Shown: one piece after another, positions 44,064-54,905 of the stretch | Layout: every line of letters starts with the position of its first letter | How positions within the stretch are numbered: position 1 is the stretch's first letter | Assembly: GCF_900107695.1 (NCBI RefSeq) | Contig: NZ_FNQP01000010.1 | Coordinates: 62,001 to 126,000 of the forward strand | Direction: 5' to 3' | DNA from: Thiothrix caldifontis | GTDB lineage: Bacteria; Pseudomonadota; Gammaproteobacteria; Thiotrichales; Thiotrichaceae | Length of the DNA: 64,000 bases | The notes under the pieces: model-generated | Told to the model about the DNA's origin: nothing | Databases searched by the model: none | The model's input: only the letters and a program-made list of their open reading frames with translations | Made by a program: the position numbers and the translations under genes

Positions 44064-44972
44064 GTGAATACATACTATCTAAGCCTAGCCAGTCTAGGCC
44101 AAAATCATTGGTGGCGTTATGTGCTGGGTTTAGTCGTTATTGCTATTTTTTGGCAGGTATTAGGTGCTATTCCCTTGGGCATTATGATCATGTTTATCTT
44201 GGGAGATAATAACCCCGCGACTAATGTAAATTTGGATACGCTGAAATTTGAAGGCATTGATAGTTTATGGCCTTATTTGGGTATTAATTTTACATTATTG
44301 GCGATGTTGACTGGGGTATTTCTGACAGTGCGTTTTTTGCATCAACGTCACTTCACCAGTGTGATTACCCCGCTGACAAGTGTTAATTGGATGTTGATGC
44401 TGAAGGGTTTTTTCGTCTTTTTGGGGTTAATAGGTTTGGCTACATTGCTTGAAACATTATGGCATCCCCATACTTATCAAGTGACGTTTGACGCTAAACA
44501 GTTCTTGATATTTTTACCCATCGCATTATTTGTGACCCCGCTTCAGGCGGCAGCGGAAGAGTTTTTATTTCGCGGGTACTTTATGCAGGGTTTGGGTTTG
44601 TTGAGCCGCAGAGCGATTATTCCGGTCGTTGGATCTTCCTTGCTATTCATGGCAGCGCACTTAGCAAACCCGGAAATGGGTGAGGATAAGTATTTAATTC
44701 CTCTGTTGTATTTGTTAATGGGATTGTTTCTAGCCATTATTACCGTGAAGAGCAACTCACTGGAGTTAGCGATTGGTGTTCATGCCGCTAATAATCTGTT
44801 TACCGTATTGATTATGAATTATGCTAATTCAGCGCTGCCGTCACCTGCATTATTCACTGCCAGTCAGGTTGACCCATTGATCAGCTTGATCAGTTTTGTG
44901 GTGGTAGCCGCTCTATTTTATTGGATTATGTTTAGGCGCTGGAATGTTAACCATGCACAGCCATGGCTATAA
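44064..44972 (+). CDS. CPBP-family intramembrane glutamic endopeptidase
   Basis: Membrane protein of 302 residues with about eight helices. The protease motifs are intact: E165-E166-x3-R170 (AEEFLFRGYF), F-x3-H with H199 (FMAAHLANPE) and H240-x3-N244 (GVHAANNL). Related enzymes process CAAX proteins in eukaryotes and mature or confer immunity to peptides in bacteria; the target here is unknown. It is inserted between oppBC and oppA on the opposite strand and is more A+T-rich than they are, suggesting later insertion. Confidence 0.88.
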   Translation: MNTYYLSLASLGQNHWWRYVLGLVVIAIFWQVLGAIPLGIMIMFILGDNNPATNVNLDTLKFEGIDSLWPYLGINFTLLAMLTGVFLTVRFLHQRHFTSVITPLTSVNWMLMLKGFFVFLGLIGLATLLETLWHPHTYQVTFDAKQFLIFLPIALFVTPLQAAAEEFLFRGYFMQGLGLLSRRAIIPVVGSSLLFMAAHLANPEMGEDKYLIPLLYLLMGLFLAIITVKSNSLELAIGVHAANNLFTVLIMNYANSALPSPALFTASQVDPLISLISFVVVAALFYWIMFRRWNVNHAQPWL

Positions 44973-44991
44973 GAGCACAGACTGTGCATGG
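44951..44991. repeat. 10-bp perfect inverted repeat at the end of the CPBP gene
   Basis: CCATGCACAG (44951-44960) and CTGTGCATGG (44982-44991) are perfect inverted repeats around a 21-base loop that includes the stop codon of the CPBP gene. No T run follows, so termination between the convergent CPBP and oppA genes is possible but unproven. Confidence 0.5.
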
Positions 44992-45005
44992 TCGGTTGCC
45001 AAGGG

Positions 45006-46580
45006 TTATTTCAGCCCCAGATATTGGGTTGGATGCACATCCATCACATTGTCTTCCCATCCGGTGATTTTCGGGCTGACCAAGTGTTGAGTGGTGTTGT
45101 AGTAAATCGGGATGATCGGCGTATCCGCCAGCAGAATCCGTTCGGCTTGTTCCATCGCTTCTTGGCGCTTTTTTACGTCGGTTTGGGTTTCGGCTTCTGC
45201 CATTAAGCGGTCGAATTCGGGGTTTTTGTAGCCGGAGGTGTTCATTTCACCGACATCGGACTTGAACAGGCTGAGGAACGTGTGTGCATCGTTGTAATCG
45301 CCAATCCAACTGGAGCGTACCACTTGGAACTGTTTTTGCTTGCGCGAACTGAGGTAGACTTTCCATTCCTCATTACGCAGGTTGGTTTTCACGCCTAACA
45401 CTTGTTTCCACATCGCAGCGACCGCAATCGCGAGTTTTTTATTGTTGTCGCTGGTGTTGTAGAGGATTTCGAGTTCCAGCGGTTTGTCAGCGCCATAGCC
45501 GCTTTCGGCATACAGCTCTTGGGCAAGTTTGGTGCGGGCGGCTTTATCCAGCGATTTTTCTTCCATGTTTTGCTGGGTGTAATTATCGACGGGCGGAACC
45601 CAACCCCACGCGGGGATTTCACCCGCTTGGGTAATTTTTTCGGTGAGAATGTCGCGATCTAACGCCAGAGAGAGGGCGCGACGCAACTTGGGGTTTTCCT
45701 TGAAGGCGGGATTTTCCAGATTGAGCGCGTAATAGTACGTGCCAATGTAGGGCGTGTTGCGGAATTCTGCGGCGAAATCTTGCGCGACCGTTTTAATCTG
45801 ATCAGAAGGTACATCGTAGGTAATGTCGATTTCCCCTGCACGGTAGCGCTTGAGTTCGCTGTTCTGGTCTTCAGTGGGGATGTAGTACACGCTGTCGATT
45901 TTTACTTCGGCAGCACGGCGGTAATGCGGATTTTTCACTAACTTGACATGGGCTTGTGGTGTCCATTCGCTCAGGCAGTACGCGCCGTTGCAGCGGATGT
46001 TTTCGGGTTTTATCCAATCCTTGCTCGCTTTTTCAACCGCTTGCTTGGGAATGGGGAATGCCATCGGGTGCATTAACATACCGAGGAAATAGGAGGTGGG
46101 GGTTTTGAGATTTATTTCCAAGGTTTGCGGGTCGAGGGCTTTTACGCCAACGCTGGAAGGGTCTTTTTGTTCGCCTTTGTTAAAGGCTTCTGCACCTGCA
46201 ATCGGCCAGAGGATAAAGGCGTAGTCCGAAGCCGTTTCCGGGGCAAGCGCCCGCCGATAAGCGTATACAAAATCTTCAGCAGTTAACGCCGTGCCGTCTG
46301 ACCATTGGCTGTCTTTGCGCAAATGGAAGGTGTAGCGCTTACCGTCGTCGCTGATGCCCCACTTTTCTGCCACACCGGGTTGCAGCTTGCCGAATGCGTC
46401 TTCTGTAACCAGCCCTTCAAACATATCGCGCTGAATATTCGCCTCAGAAACACCGGAGGATTGGTGAATATCCAGCGTTTCCGGTTCAGTGCCATTACCG
46501 CGCTTCAACACGGTTTCGGCGATGGAAAACGGGGCGTAGGTTAAACAGAGAGCGAGGAATAAGCGTGGCAGTTTGCGCAT
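45006..46580 (-). CDS. oppA: oligopeptide ABC transporter substrate-binding protein (OppA)
   Basis: Periplasmic peptide-binding protein of 524 residues. A signal peptide spans about 1-21 (RKLPRLFLALCLTYAPFSIA). The family opening GTEPETLDIHQSSGVSEANIQRDMFEGL and the segments GKRYTFHLRKDSQWSDG and YNTTQHLVSPKITGWEDN are clear. It should deliver oligopeptides to OppBC, whose genes lie about 1.1 kb downstream on the same strand beyond an oppositely oriented CPBP gene. The ATPase genes are not in this window. Confidence 0.95.
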   Translation of the reverse strand: MRKLPRLFLALCLTYAPFSIAETVLKRGNGTEPETLDIHQSSGVSEANIQRDMFEGLVTEDAFGKLQPGVAEKWGISDDGKRYTFHLRKDSQWSDGTALTAEDFVYAYRRALAPETASDYAFILWPIAGAEAFNKGEQKDPSSVGVKALDPQTLEINLKTPTSYFLGMLMHPMAFPIPKQAVEKASKDWIKPENIRCNGAYCLSEWTPQAHVKLVKNPHYRRAAEVKIDSVYYIPTEDQNSELKRYRAGEIDITYDVPSDQIKTVAQDFAAEFRNTPYIGTYYYALNLENPAFKENPKLRRALSLALDRDILTEKITQAGEIPAWGWVPPVDNYTQQNMEEKSLDKAARTKLAQELYAESGYGADKPLELEILYNTSDNNKKLAIAVAAMWKQVLGVKTNLRNEEWKVYLSSRKQKQFQVVRSSWIGDYNDAHTFLSLFKSDVGEMNTSGYKNPEFDRLMAEAETQTDVKKRQEAMEQAERILLADTPIIPIYYNTTQHLVSPKITGWEDNVMDVHPTQYLGLK

Positions 46581-46622
46581 GGTTTTTTCCGGTTAAGTTG
46601 ATGGGAAGCACTATAACACAGG

Positions 46623-47372
46623 CTATTCGCCTAATGCCCGCGAGCGCATGAGGACGCGTATCAACGGGAAGCCAAGCGAGGCGCTGAGGTGTTCAGCGGT
46701 ATTTTTCAAGGCGCGGGTGGTTTGTTGATCGGGAACTTTGCCCGCGAGGATCACCCAGTTTTTGCTGGCTGTCAGCACGGTACGAATGTCGGTAAAGTGT
46801 GTGCGTAAGGCATCGCGTAACAAGGGGTCTTCGCGCTGTTCTGTCCAGCAATTCATCACTAGCCAGCCGTCTTCCTTGAGATTGGCGGCACAGCGGGCGA
46901 CAAAATCGGCTCGCAATTGCACATGATCCACGCCATCACCGTGGTAAAGGTCGGCGAAGATTACATCAACTTTGCGCAATTCTGCGTTGTTCAGAAAGTC
47001 GTCGGCATCTTGCTGGATGATTTGTAAACGTTTGCTGCGCGGCATTTGGAAAAAGTGCTGGGCAACCTCGATCACGGTGGCGCGTAATTCCACGGCGGTA
47101 ATGTGAATACCGGGAATGTGGCGATGCAAAGCGGTGACCAAACTGCCGCCGCCTAAACCTAAAATGAGTACCCGTTTGGGTTGGCAGAATAGTAGCACCA
47201 GCAACATGGCTTGGGTGTATTCGTATTGTAAGACGTGCGGGGCGGATTTTAAGCAGCGGCTTTGCTCATCATTGGGTGCAAAGGCTAGAATGCGGCATTC
47301 GCCGTCGTCCAACACGGTGATTGTGCCGAATTCATCTTCGCTGTGGTGTAAGGTTTGGATGTTTACTTGCAT
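46623..47372 (-). CDS. spermidine synthase-like methyltransferase-fold protein
   Basis: Protein of 249 residues with the polyamine-synthase core. LQYEYTQAML resembles the substrate-entry region, VLILGLGGGSLVTALHRH is the nucleotide-binding loop, VELRATVIEVAQHFF follows and FADLYHGDGVD carries the catalytic-loop Asp position. It lacks the usual N-terminal oligomerisation beta-hairpin and the exact DxxDP loop, so it may be a spermidine synthase relative with another substrate. No speD is adjacent. Confidence 0.75.
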   Translation of the reverse strand: MQVNIQTLHHSEDEFGTITVLDDGECRILAFAPNDEQSRCLKSAPHVLQYEYTQAMLLVLLFCQPKRVLILGLGGGSLVTALHRHIPGIHITAVELRATVIEVAQHFFQMPRSKRLQIIQQDADDFLNNAELRKVDVIFADLYHGDGVDHVQLRADFVARCAANLKEDGWLVMNCWTEQREDPLLRDALRTHFTDIRTVLTASKNWVILAGKVPDQQTTRALKNTAEHLSASLGFPLIRVLMRSRALGE

Positions 47373-47404
47373 AATCCCGAAAGTATCACAAAACAGGAAA
47401 GCGT

Positions 47405-48052
47405 ATGCACCTGCCAGAAGCTGAAGGCGTTATTAAATTTACCTTGTCATACACCGCGAGTGACGAAGGATTGGATTGCCCTGATTTTGACGCGCTCAAT
47501 CACAGCCGTAGTTTGTTGTGGCAGTGGGGTGTGGTCGGGCAGGATGATCTGCGTTACGGCGGTTTGGGTTATGGTAATGTCAGTGTGCGTACTGTGGAGC
47601 GTGAATCGACAGGCGCGTTTGTGATTACGGGGACGCAAACGGGGCATTTGCCAACATTGACCGCGCAACACTATGCGCAAGTGCTGTCTTACGATGTCAA
47701 ACGCCATTGGTTGCAAGCGTTTGGAGCGCGGAAACCGTCGTCGGAAGCCATGACCCATGCGGCGATTTACCAGTGTATGCCAACAACCGTCAACGCGGTT
47801 ATTCACGGGCATCATCCACGGATTTGGCAGCAAGCGCAGGCGTTGGGATTGGTATGTATGGCGGCGGATATCGCCTATGGCACGCCGCAAATGGCGCAGG
47901 TGATGCAAGCTGTGTTGCGCGATACTCAGCCAGCGCGTAACACGGTTGTGATGCTGGGGCATGAGGATGGGTTTATTACGTGGGGCGAAAGTCTTGCCGA
48001 AGCGGTTGCACTGGTGCGCCAGTTGTTACAGGATGCGGCGCATATTCCATAG
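47405..48052 (+). CDS. class II aldolase/adducin family protein
   Basis: Protein of 215 residues of the FucA/RhaD-type aldolase fold. YGNVSVR at about 58-64 is the phosphate-binding signature, ITGTQTGHLP follows, and the metal-binding histidines are in INAVIHGHHPRIW-like sequence (HGHHP) and VVMLGHEDG. The acidic catalytic residue of true fuculose aldolases is not obvious, so the substrate is unassigned. It is divergent from the spermidine-synthase-like gene and 21 bases upstream of nagZ. Confidence 0.8.
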   Translation: MHLPEAEGVIKFTLSYTASDEGLDCPDFDALNHSRSLLWQWGVVGQDDLRYGGLGYGNVSVRTVERESTGAFVITGTQTGHLPTLTAQHYAQVLSYDVKRHWLQAFGARKPSSEAMTHAAIYQCMPTTVNAVIHGHHPRIWQQAQALGLVCMAADIAYGTPQMAQVMQAVLRDTQPARNTVVMLGHEDGFITWGESLAEAVALVRQLLQDAAHIP

Positions 48053-48073
48053 AAAACATAAGGAGCAAACCTG

Positions 48074-49156
48074 ATGTCATTGGGGCCAGTCATGCTGGAT
48101 GTAGCCGGTACGGCATTGAGTGCTGAAGACCGTGAATTATTGCAACATCCCGCCGTGGGAGGCGTGATTTTGTTTGCGCGTAATTACCAAAATCCGATGC
48201 AATTGGTGGCGTTGACCGCAGCGATTCGGGCAGTGCGCGAACCGCATTTGCTGGTGGCGGTGGATCAGGAAGGTGGGCGAGTGCAACGGTTTCGTGAAGG
48301 TTTCCACCGTTTGCCGCCAGCAGGGTATTACGCAGCGTTGCGCCAACAATCACCGGAGGCGGCGAAGCACGCGGCGCAACGCATGGGCTGGCTGATGGCA
48401 TCCGAGTTGCAAGCGGTGGGCGTGGATTTCAGCTTCGCGCCCGTGTTGGATCTTGATCGTGGGCTGAGTCGGGTGATCGGTGATCGTGCTTTTGGGCAAG
48501 ATACGCCGACGGTAATGGCATTGACCGGCGCTTGGATGCAAGGCGCACGTTTGGCGGGCATGGTGTCAGTCGGCAAACATTTCCCAGGTCATGGTGGTGT
48601 GACGGCAGATTCGCACGAAGCCTTGCCGTGTGACGAACGCAGTTGGGCAACTTTGTGGGCGGAAGACATTGCCCCGTTCGGGCATTTGATTGCGCAAGGG
48701 CTGGAGGCGGTGATGCCGTCACACGTTGTGTATTCGTGCGTGGACGCTGCACCAGCAGGGTTTTCAGCGCGATGGTTGCAAGAGATTTTGCGCGGGCAAA
48801 TGGGCTTTCAGGGAGTAATTTTCAGCGATGCCTTGGATATGGCAGCAGCGGCAGCCGTAGGAGATTTTGTGGGTCGGGCAAAAGCAGCCTTGGCAGCAGG
48901 GTGTGATCAATTGTTGATGTGCAATAACCGCGCAGCCGCCATTGCGGTGGTGGAGGCATTGGCGGATTATCGCGATTTGGCGGCACAAGCACGCTTGTCG
49001 CGCTTATACAGTCGCCATTTCACGCCGTTGCAACATGCTCAGCAACAGCCGTATTGGGCTGAAGCAGAGGCGGTGTTGGCACAATTTGCGGCGGATAGCG
49101 CATCCGGCATGACCTTGGCGTATGATCCGACCACGCGCGGCGGCACTGTGCTGTAG
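48074..49156 (+). CDS. nagZ: beta-N-acetylhexosaminidase (peptidoglycan recycling)
   Basis: Cytoplasmic glycosidase of 360 residues, family GH3, removing N-acetylglucosamine from anhydro-muropeptides. VAVDQEGGRVQRF at about 58-70 and the catalytic loop KHFPGHGGVTADSHEALP at about 166-183, with its His and Asp, are diagnostic, and the nucleophile Asp is in IFSDALDM. AAGGAG precedes the ATG. The gene converges with the following membrane-anchored gene, only 3 bases apart. Confidence 0.96.
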   Translation: MSLGPVMLDVAGTALSAEDRELLQHPAVGGVILFARNYQNPMQLVALTAAIRAVREPHLLVAVDQEGGRVQRFREGFHRLPPAGYYAALRQQSPEAAKHAAQRMGWLMASELQAVGVDFSFAPVLDLDRGLSRVIGDRAFGQDTPTVMALTGAWMQGARLAGMVSVGKHFPGHGGVTADSHEALPCDERSWATLWAEDIAPFGHLIAQGLEAVMPSHVVYSCVDAAPAGFSARWLQEILRGQMGFQGVIFSDALDMAAAAAVGDFVGRAKAALAAGCDQLLMCNNRAAAIAVVEALADYRDLAAQARLSRLYSRHFTPLQHAQQQPYWAEAEAVLAQFAADSASGMTLAYDPTTRGGTVL

Positions 49157-49159
49157 GCG

Positions 49160-49795
49160 CTATTCCTTGAGCTTAATGAGCAAATGGTCTTCTTCAACGT
49201 GGATGTCTTCGACACCAGCGGCGAAGGATTGCCAGAAACCGGCATTGCCACCGAATTCGCTGACCAAATCTACGTTTTTCAGGTTGCCTAGCCATGCGTT
49301 GGGCACGGCTACACCCCAAACGCTTACGCCTTTGAGTTTGATAATGGGATTGTTGTTGGCGTAGGCCAATTCCATGCCAGCATTCACCTTGAGCGTTTTA
49401 CCGCCGATAAACGGGAAATCGGGGTCAAGCGGCAGCAGGATTTTGGCACTTGCAAGATTATCAGCAAGGTCGATGACCGCTTTTTCTGCCATGTCGGTGT
49501 TTTTGGCAAGTAAAGCATTCAGCTCTTTTTCCGTGAGCGAAATTTCACGGTTTGCACCGACTTCGGTATACGGTTCGGGCGTGAGATCATCTGGGGGTGC
49601 GGGTAAACCGATTCGTTGGAGCTTTTGTTCCAATACCGTCGTTTCACGCTCATCAAGGGTGACAGGTTTAAACGGTTTGGGAAATAAGAAGTATTGAATA
49701 ACCCACAGCGTGACGCTTACAGAGATAAATACTGTTAATAAAATCACGCCAACGACATGTAAGCACCCAATTTTTGTTTCTGAGCTTGTATCCAT
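49160..49795 (-). CDS. conserved hypothetical membrane-anchored protein
   Basis: Protein of 211 residues with one membrane helix near the N terminus (about 11-32, LHVVGVILLTVFISVSVTLWVI). The exported part is acidic, with EISLTEKELNALLAKN suggesting a helical start, followed by beta-strand-rich sequence to a C-terminal DIHVEEDHLLIKLKE. The arrangement resembles lipid- or lipoprotein-binding beta-rich periplasmic domains, but I do not recognise the family with certainty. Neighbours nagZ and thiL give no functional hint. Confidence 0.75.
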   Translation of the reverse strand: MDTSSETKIGCLHVVGVILLTVFISVSVTLWVIQYFLFPKPFKPVTLDERETTVLEQKLQRIGLPAPPDDLTPEPYTEVGANREISLTEKELNALLAKNTDMAEKAVIDLADNLASAKILLPLDPDFPFIGGKTLKVNAGMELAYANNNPIIKLKGVSVWGVAVPNAWLGNLKNVDLVSEFGGNAGFWQSFAAGVEDIHVEEDHLLIKLKE

Positions 49796-49922
49796 TTATG
49801 CTCCAGCAAGAAAACGTACAGCCCGCGTTGGCTGTTCCATTGTTAGCATTTAGCATAAAACATCTGGCTGGGGTTGTGGAAATCTGCCAGAGTTTATTAT
49901 TTAACGATTAACGGGCGGTAGT

Positions 49923-50870
49923 ATGTCGGAGTTTGATCTAATCCGCGAATATTTTTTCTGGCAACCTAAGCCTGATAATGTGTGCGTTAGTGTGGGTGAT
50001 GATGCGGCTGTTTTACGGGTTCCGGCAGCTAAACAGTTGGTGGTGTCGGTTGATACCTCGAATGCGGGAGTACATTTTCCTCTGGAAACTGCGCCACATG
50101 CTATCGGCTATAAAGCCTTGGCGGTGAATTTGAGTGATCTGGCAGCGATGGGGGCGGAACCGGCTTGGTTTACATTGGCTTTATCGATGCCAGCGGCTGA
50201 TGAAGGGTGGGTCAGGGAGTTCACTCGGGGAATGCGGGAGTTGGCAGAACAGCATGGTATCTTTTTGATTGGCGGTGATACAACGCGGGGTGCTTTGAGT
50301 ATCACCATTCAGGTCATGGGGTTTGTGGAGCCGAGTAAAGCATTATTGCGTAGCGGAGCGCAACACGGTGATCTTATTTGCGTGTCTGGTACTTTAGGGG
50401 ATGCAGCGGCAGGCTTGGCCGTCTTGCAACAACGTTTGACATTACCGACGGAGGCAGCAGCGTTTTGCATTCAACGTTTGAATTACCCTTCGCCACGTTT
50501 GGCATTCGCGAATAGCTTGTTAGGAAGAGCCAATGCTTGCATGGATATTTCCGACGGCTTATTGGCTGATTTGGGGCATTTGTTACGTGCATCGGGGGTG
50601 GGGGCGCGGTTGCAACATACTTTGATCCCCTTTTCTGCGGCATTACAACACATTGCATTAGCACAAAGACTGGACTTTGCACTCAGGGGAGGCGATGATT
50701 ACGAATTATTGTTTACCATGCCCAAGCAAAATTTATGCGAGGTGCAGCAAGCAGCAGGTAGGCAACAGGTTCAGGTCACGGTTATCGGGGAAGTGGATGC
50801 GAATCAGGACGGTTTGGTCATTGATTACACCTTTGCTGATAACCGACAGGGCTACGAACATTTTTCGTAA
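49923..50870 (+). CDS. thiL: thiamine-monophosphate kinase
   Basis: Enzyme of 315 residues phosphorylating thiamine phosphate to the active diphosphate. It has the PurM/AIR-synthase-like fold with SVGDDAAVLRVP at about 23-34, the VDTSNAGVHFP loop, AVNLSDLAAMGAEP, LIGGDTTRG and CMDISDGLLADLGHL. The usual partners nusB, ribH and pgpA are not adjacent, so the gene has left its common cluster. Confidence 0.96.
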   Translation: MSEFDLIREYFFWQPKPDNVCVSVGDDAAVLRVPAAKQLVVSVDTSNAGVHFPLETAPHAIGYKALAVNLSDLAAMGAEPAWFTLALSMPAADEGWVREFTRGMRELAEQHGIFLIGGDTTRGALSITIQVMGFVEPSKALLRSGAQHGDLICVSGTLGDAAAGLAVLQQRLTLPTEAAAFCIQRLNYPSPRLAFANSLLGRANACMDISDGLLADLGHLLRASGVGARLQHTLIPFSAALQHIALAQRLDFALRGGDDYELLFTMPKQNLCEVQQAAGRQQVQVTVIGEVDANQDGLVIDYTFADNRQGYEHFS

Positions 50871-50953
50871 GAATGACAGCATGTTTGGGAACCTTCGTAA
50901 ACATAGCATTGTCTATCAAAACAACAATCCATCAGCACTTGGGGCTTAGACTT

Positions 50954-51535
50954 ATGAATAATCAAATGAAAATGAGCGCGGTTGCGCTGACTTTGGCAGC
51001 ATTAATGGCTGGTTGCGCACCTGTACCTGGAACAGCTCCACAAGCAGGGGCAACGACTGGCGGTGATTACGGTGCTAATAGTTATGGCACGACAACTACG
51101 GCTTCCACTGATTACGGTTATAACACTGGTACGACGCCTGCCGCTACCAATACAACGCCTAATAATAGCTCTTATTATGACTACGGTGCAGGCAGTTCAA
51201 CCGGTAGTTCTGCTTATGGCAGCACAACGACTGGTTCTACCAGCGGCAGCTATTACGATTATTCTGCACCGAGCAGTAGTACCAGCGGTAGTTATTCAGG
51301 CTCTTATAGCAACACTGCTGGGGGGTCTTATGCAGTTCAGGTCGTTGCTAGCCCTAATAGCGGCACAGCAGAAGCGATGCGTAGTCAGATGCAATCCATG
51401 GGCTTCAATGCTGTGGTTGATCAAGTCGGTGGCTACTACAAAGTTCGCGTTCCCTTCAGTAGCGAAAGTGAAGCAAAAGCCAACTTGGGGCGTATCCGCT
51501 CTAGTGTGCCGGATGCTTTCTACACCGTTCGTTAA
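50954..51535 (+). CDS. SPOR-domain lipoprotein with Gly/Ser/Tyr-rich linker
   Basis: Protein of 193 residues from the ATG at 50954. A lipoprotein signal ends in LMAG with lipidated C21. The following 90 or so residues are low-complexity Gly, Ser, Thr and Tyr, including two SYYDY repeats and several GS-rich units. The C-terminal 75 residues form a SPOR domain (SYAVQVVASPNSGTAEAM ... YYKVRVPFSS), which binds denuded glycan strands at division septa. This architecture, lipid anchor, flexible linker, SPOR, resembles RlpA or FtsN-like septal proteins without a catalytic domain. The start could also be four codons later. Confidence 0.85.
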   Translation: MNNQMKMSAVALTLAALMAGCAPVPGTAPQAGATTGGDYGANSYGTTTTASTDYGYNTGTTPAATNTTPNNSSYYDYGAGSSTGSSAYGSTTTGSTSGSYYDYSAPSSSTSGSYSGSYSNTAGGSYAVQVVASPNSGTAEAMRSQMQSMGFNAVVDQVGGYYKVRVPFSSESEAKANLGRIRSSVPDAFYTVR

Positions 51536-51548
51536 CATTTAAGTGCTG

Positions 51549-51573
51549 CAATGCCCCTTACTTTGGGGCATTG
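51549..51573 (+). terminator. hairpin after the SPOR lipoprotein gene
   Basis: Perfect 9-bp stem CAATGCCCC (51549-51557) with GGGGCATTG (51565-51573) and a 7-base loop, 13 bases past the stop. Only a short T run (TGCATTT) follows, so termination is likely but perhaps incomplete. Confidence 0.6.
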
Positions 51574-51680
51574 TGCATTTCGTAACGCTAATTCCCCCGC
51601 TCTTCTGCCTGTACAGCGATTTACGAGTGAGTAAGTGATAAAAATCTGGGTATATAAATCATTTGATATTTTTATAGATT

Positions 51681-53467
<1,787 letters not shown>

Positions 53468-53501
53468 GTGGTGAGAATCCTTGAGGGTAAGGGGAGCAAG
53501 A

Positions 53502-54902
53502 TTAAAACGGCAATGCCTCCGGGGTCAATTGCAGGCGTTGAATATCTGCGCGGAACAGGGCGCGGATGGCTTCTAAGCGTTCCGGCGTATCGGCTTCAAA
53601 GCGCAAGGTAATGGTGGGGCTGGTATTGGAGGCACGTGCTAAACCCCAGCCATCGGCGTATTCGGCACGCATTCCATCGAGCGTGAGCAGGCGTTGCGCT
53701 TGCAGTTGCTGATGTTGCATCCAACATTGCATGGCCGCTGCCGCTGCTTCGTAGGAGGCGAAGTACACCTTGTGTTCCGGGGTGCTGAAACCTTCGGGAA
53801 TCTGGGCGAATACTTGTGCGGGAGTAGCGGTTTCATGCGACAACACTTCCAGCAAGCGGGCGGCGATGTACATACCATCGTCGTATTCCATACCACGATC
53901 GCGCAGCACGATATGCCCGCTGAATTCACCACCGAGGATGGCATCATGCTCATGGATGAATTTTTTCAGTAAGGAGTGCCCGCTAATGCACATGCCGGGA
54001 ACACCACCCGCATCGCGGATAGCTTGATCCAGCCGATAGGTGCATTTCACATCGTAGGCCACCATTCGCCCCGGTTGCTGTTGCAACACCACTTGTGCGA
54101 GCAAGATGAGGATACGGTCAGGCCAGAGGATATGCCCGTTACCATCTACCGCAATCAGGCGGTCGCCATCGCCATCAAAGGCAATGCCAATATCCAGCCC
54201 TTGTGCGCGTACCAAGGTTTGCAGCGCTTGCAGATTCGCAGGTTGGGTCGGGTCGGGGGAATGATTGGGAAAATTGCCATCGACTTCACAAAATAGCGGG
54301 TGAACGTCGCAACCCAAATCCCGAAACAAATGTTCTGCCAACAACGCAGTCGCGCCATTGCCGCAATCCAGCCCAATCCGCAATCGGCGTTGCAGGTGGA
54401 TTTGCTGGCATACCGTGTGTTGGTACGCGCTCAGAATACTGGCGGTTCGCACACTTCCCGCTGTGGGTTGATGCCAGAGTTCCCCGCGAATAATGCGTTC
54501 GTACAGGCGTTGAATGCGCTCGTTATACTGGCATTCGCCGTTGATCACGATTTTAATGCCGTTTTGGTCGGGAGGGTTGTGGCTGCCAGTAATCATCACC
54601 CCGTGCGGTGCAAGTCCCGACTGTACGGCGAAATACAACACCGGCGTTGGCACTAAACCAACATCGGTGACACGACAACCCGTCGCCATTAAACCTTCAA
54701 TGGCTGCTTGCGCCAATGCTGGGCTGGAAAGTCGCCCATCGCGCCCAACCACCACCCCCTGATCACCCCGATCACGCAATTCTGAGCCGATGGCTTGCCC
54801 GATCAAGCGCACACTGTGTTCGGTGAGGTTATCAGCATACACACCGCGCACATCATAAGCACGGAATAAGGAATGCGAGACGAGTGGTTGTGGAATACTC
54901 AT
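53502..54902 (-). CDS. algC: phosphomannomutase/phosphoglucomutase (AlgC-type)
   Basis: Enzyme of 466 residues of the alpha-D-phosphohexomutase family that makes mannose 1-phosphate and glucose 1-phosphate for LPS and exopolysaccharide. The phosphoserine loop is TGSHNPPDQNG, the metal loop AFDGDGDR, the sugar loop GGEFSGH and the phosphate-binding loop lies near the C terminus (ARASNTSPTITLRFE). Length and loops match the bifunctional pseudomonad AlgC; manB or cpsG would be alternative names. The upstream gene dut is 3 bases away. Confidence 0.93.
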   Translation of the reverse strand: MSIPQPLVSHSLFRAYDVRGVYADNLTEHSVRLIGQAIGSELRDRGDQGVVVGRDGRLSSPALAQAAIEGLMATGCRVTDVGLVPTPVLYFAVQSGLAPHGVMITGSHNPPDQNGIKIVINGECQYNERIQRLYERIIRGELWHQPTAGSVRTASILSAYQHTVCQQIHLQRRLRIGLDCGNGATALLAEHLFRDLGCDVHPLFCEVDGNFPNHSPDPTQPANLQALQTLVRAQGLDIGIAFDGDGDRLIAVDGNGHILWPDRILILLAQVVLQQQPGRMVAYDVKCTYRLDQAIRDAGGVPGMCISGHSLLKKFIHEHDAILGGEFSGHIVLRDRGMEYDDGMYIAARLLEVLSHETATPAQVFAQIPEGFSTPEHKVYFASYEAAAAAMQCWMQHQQLQAQRLLTLDGMRAEYADGWGLARASNTSPTITLRFEADTPERLEAIRALFRADIQRLQLTPEALPF

Positions 54903-54905
54903 GGT

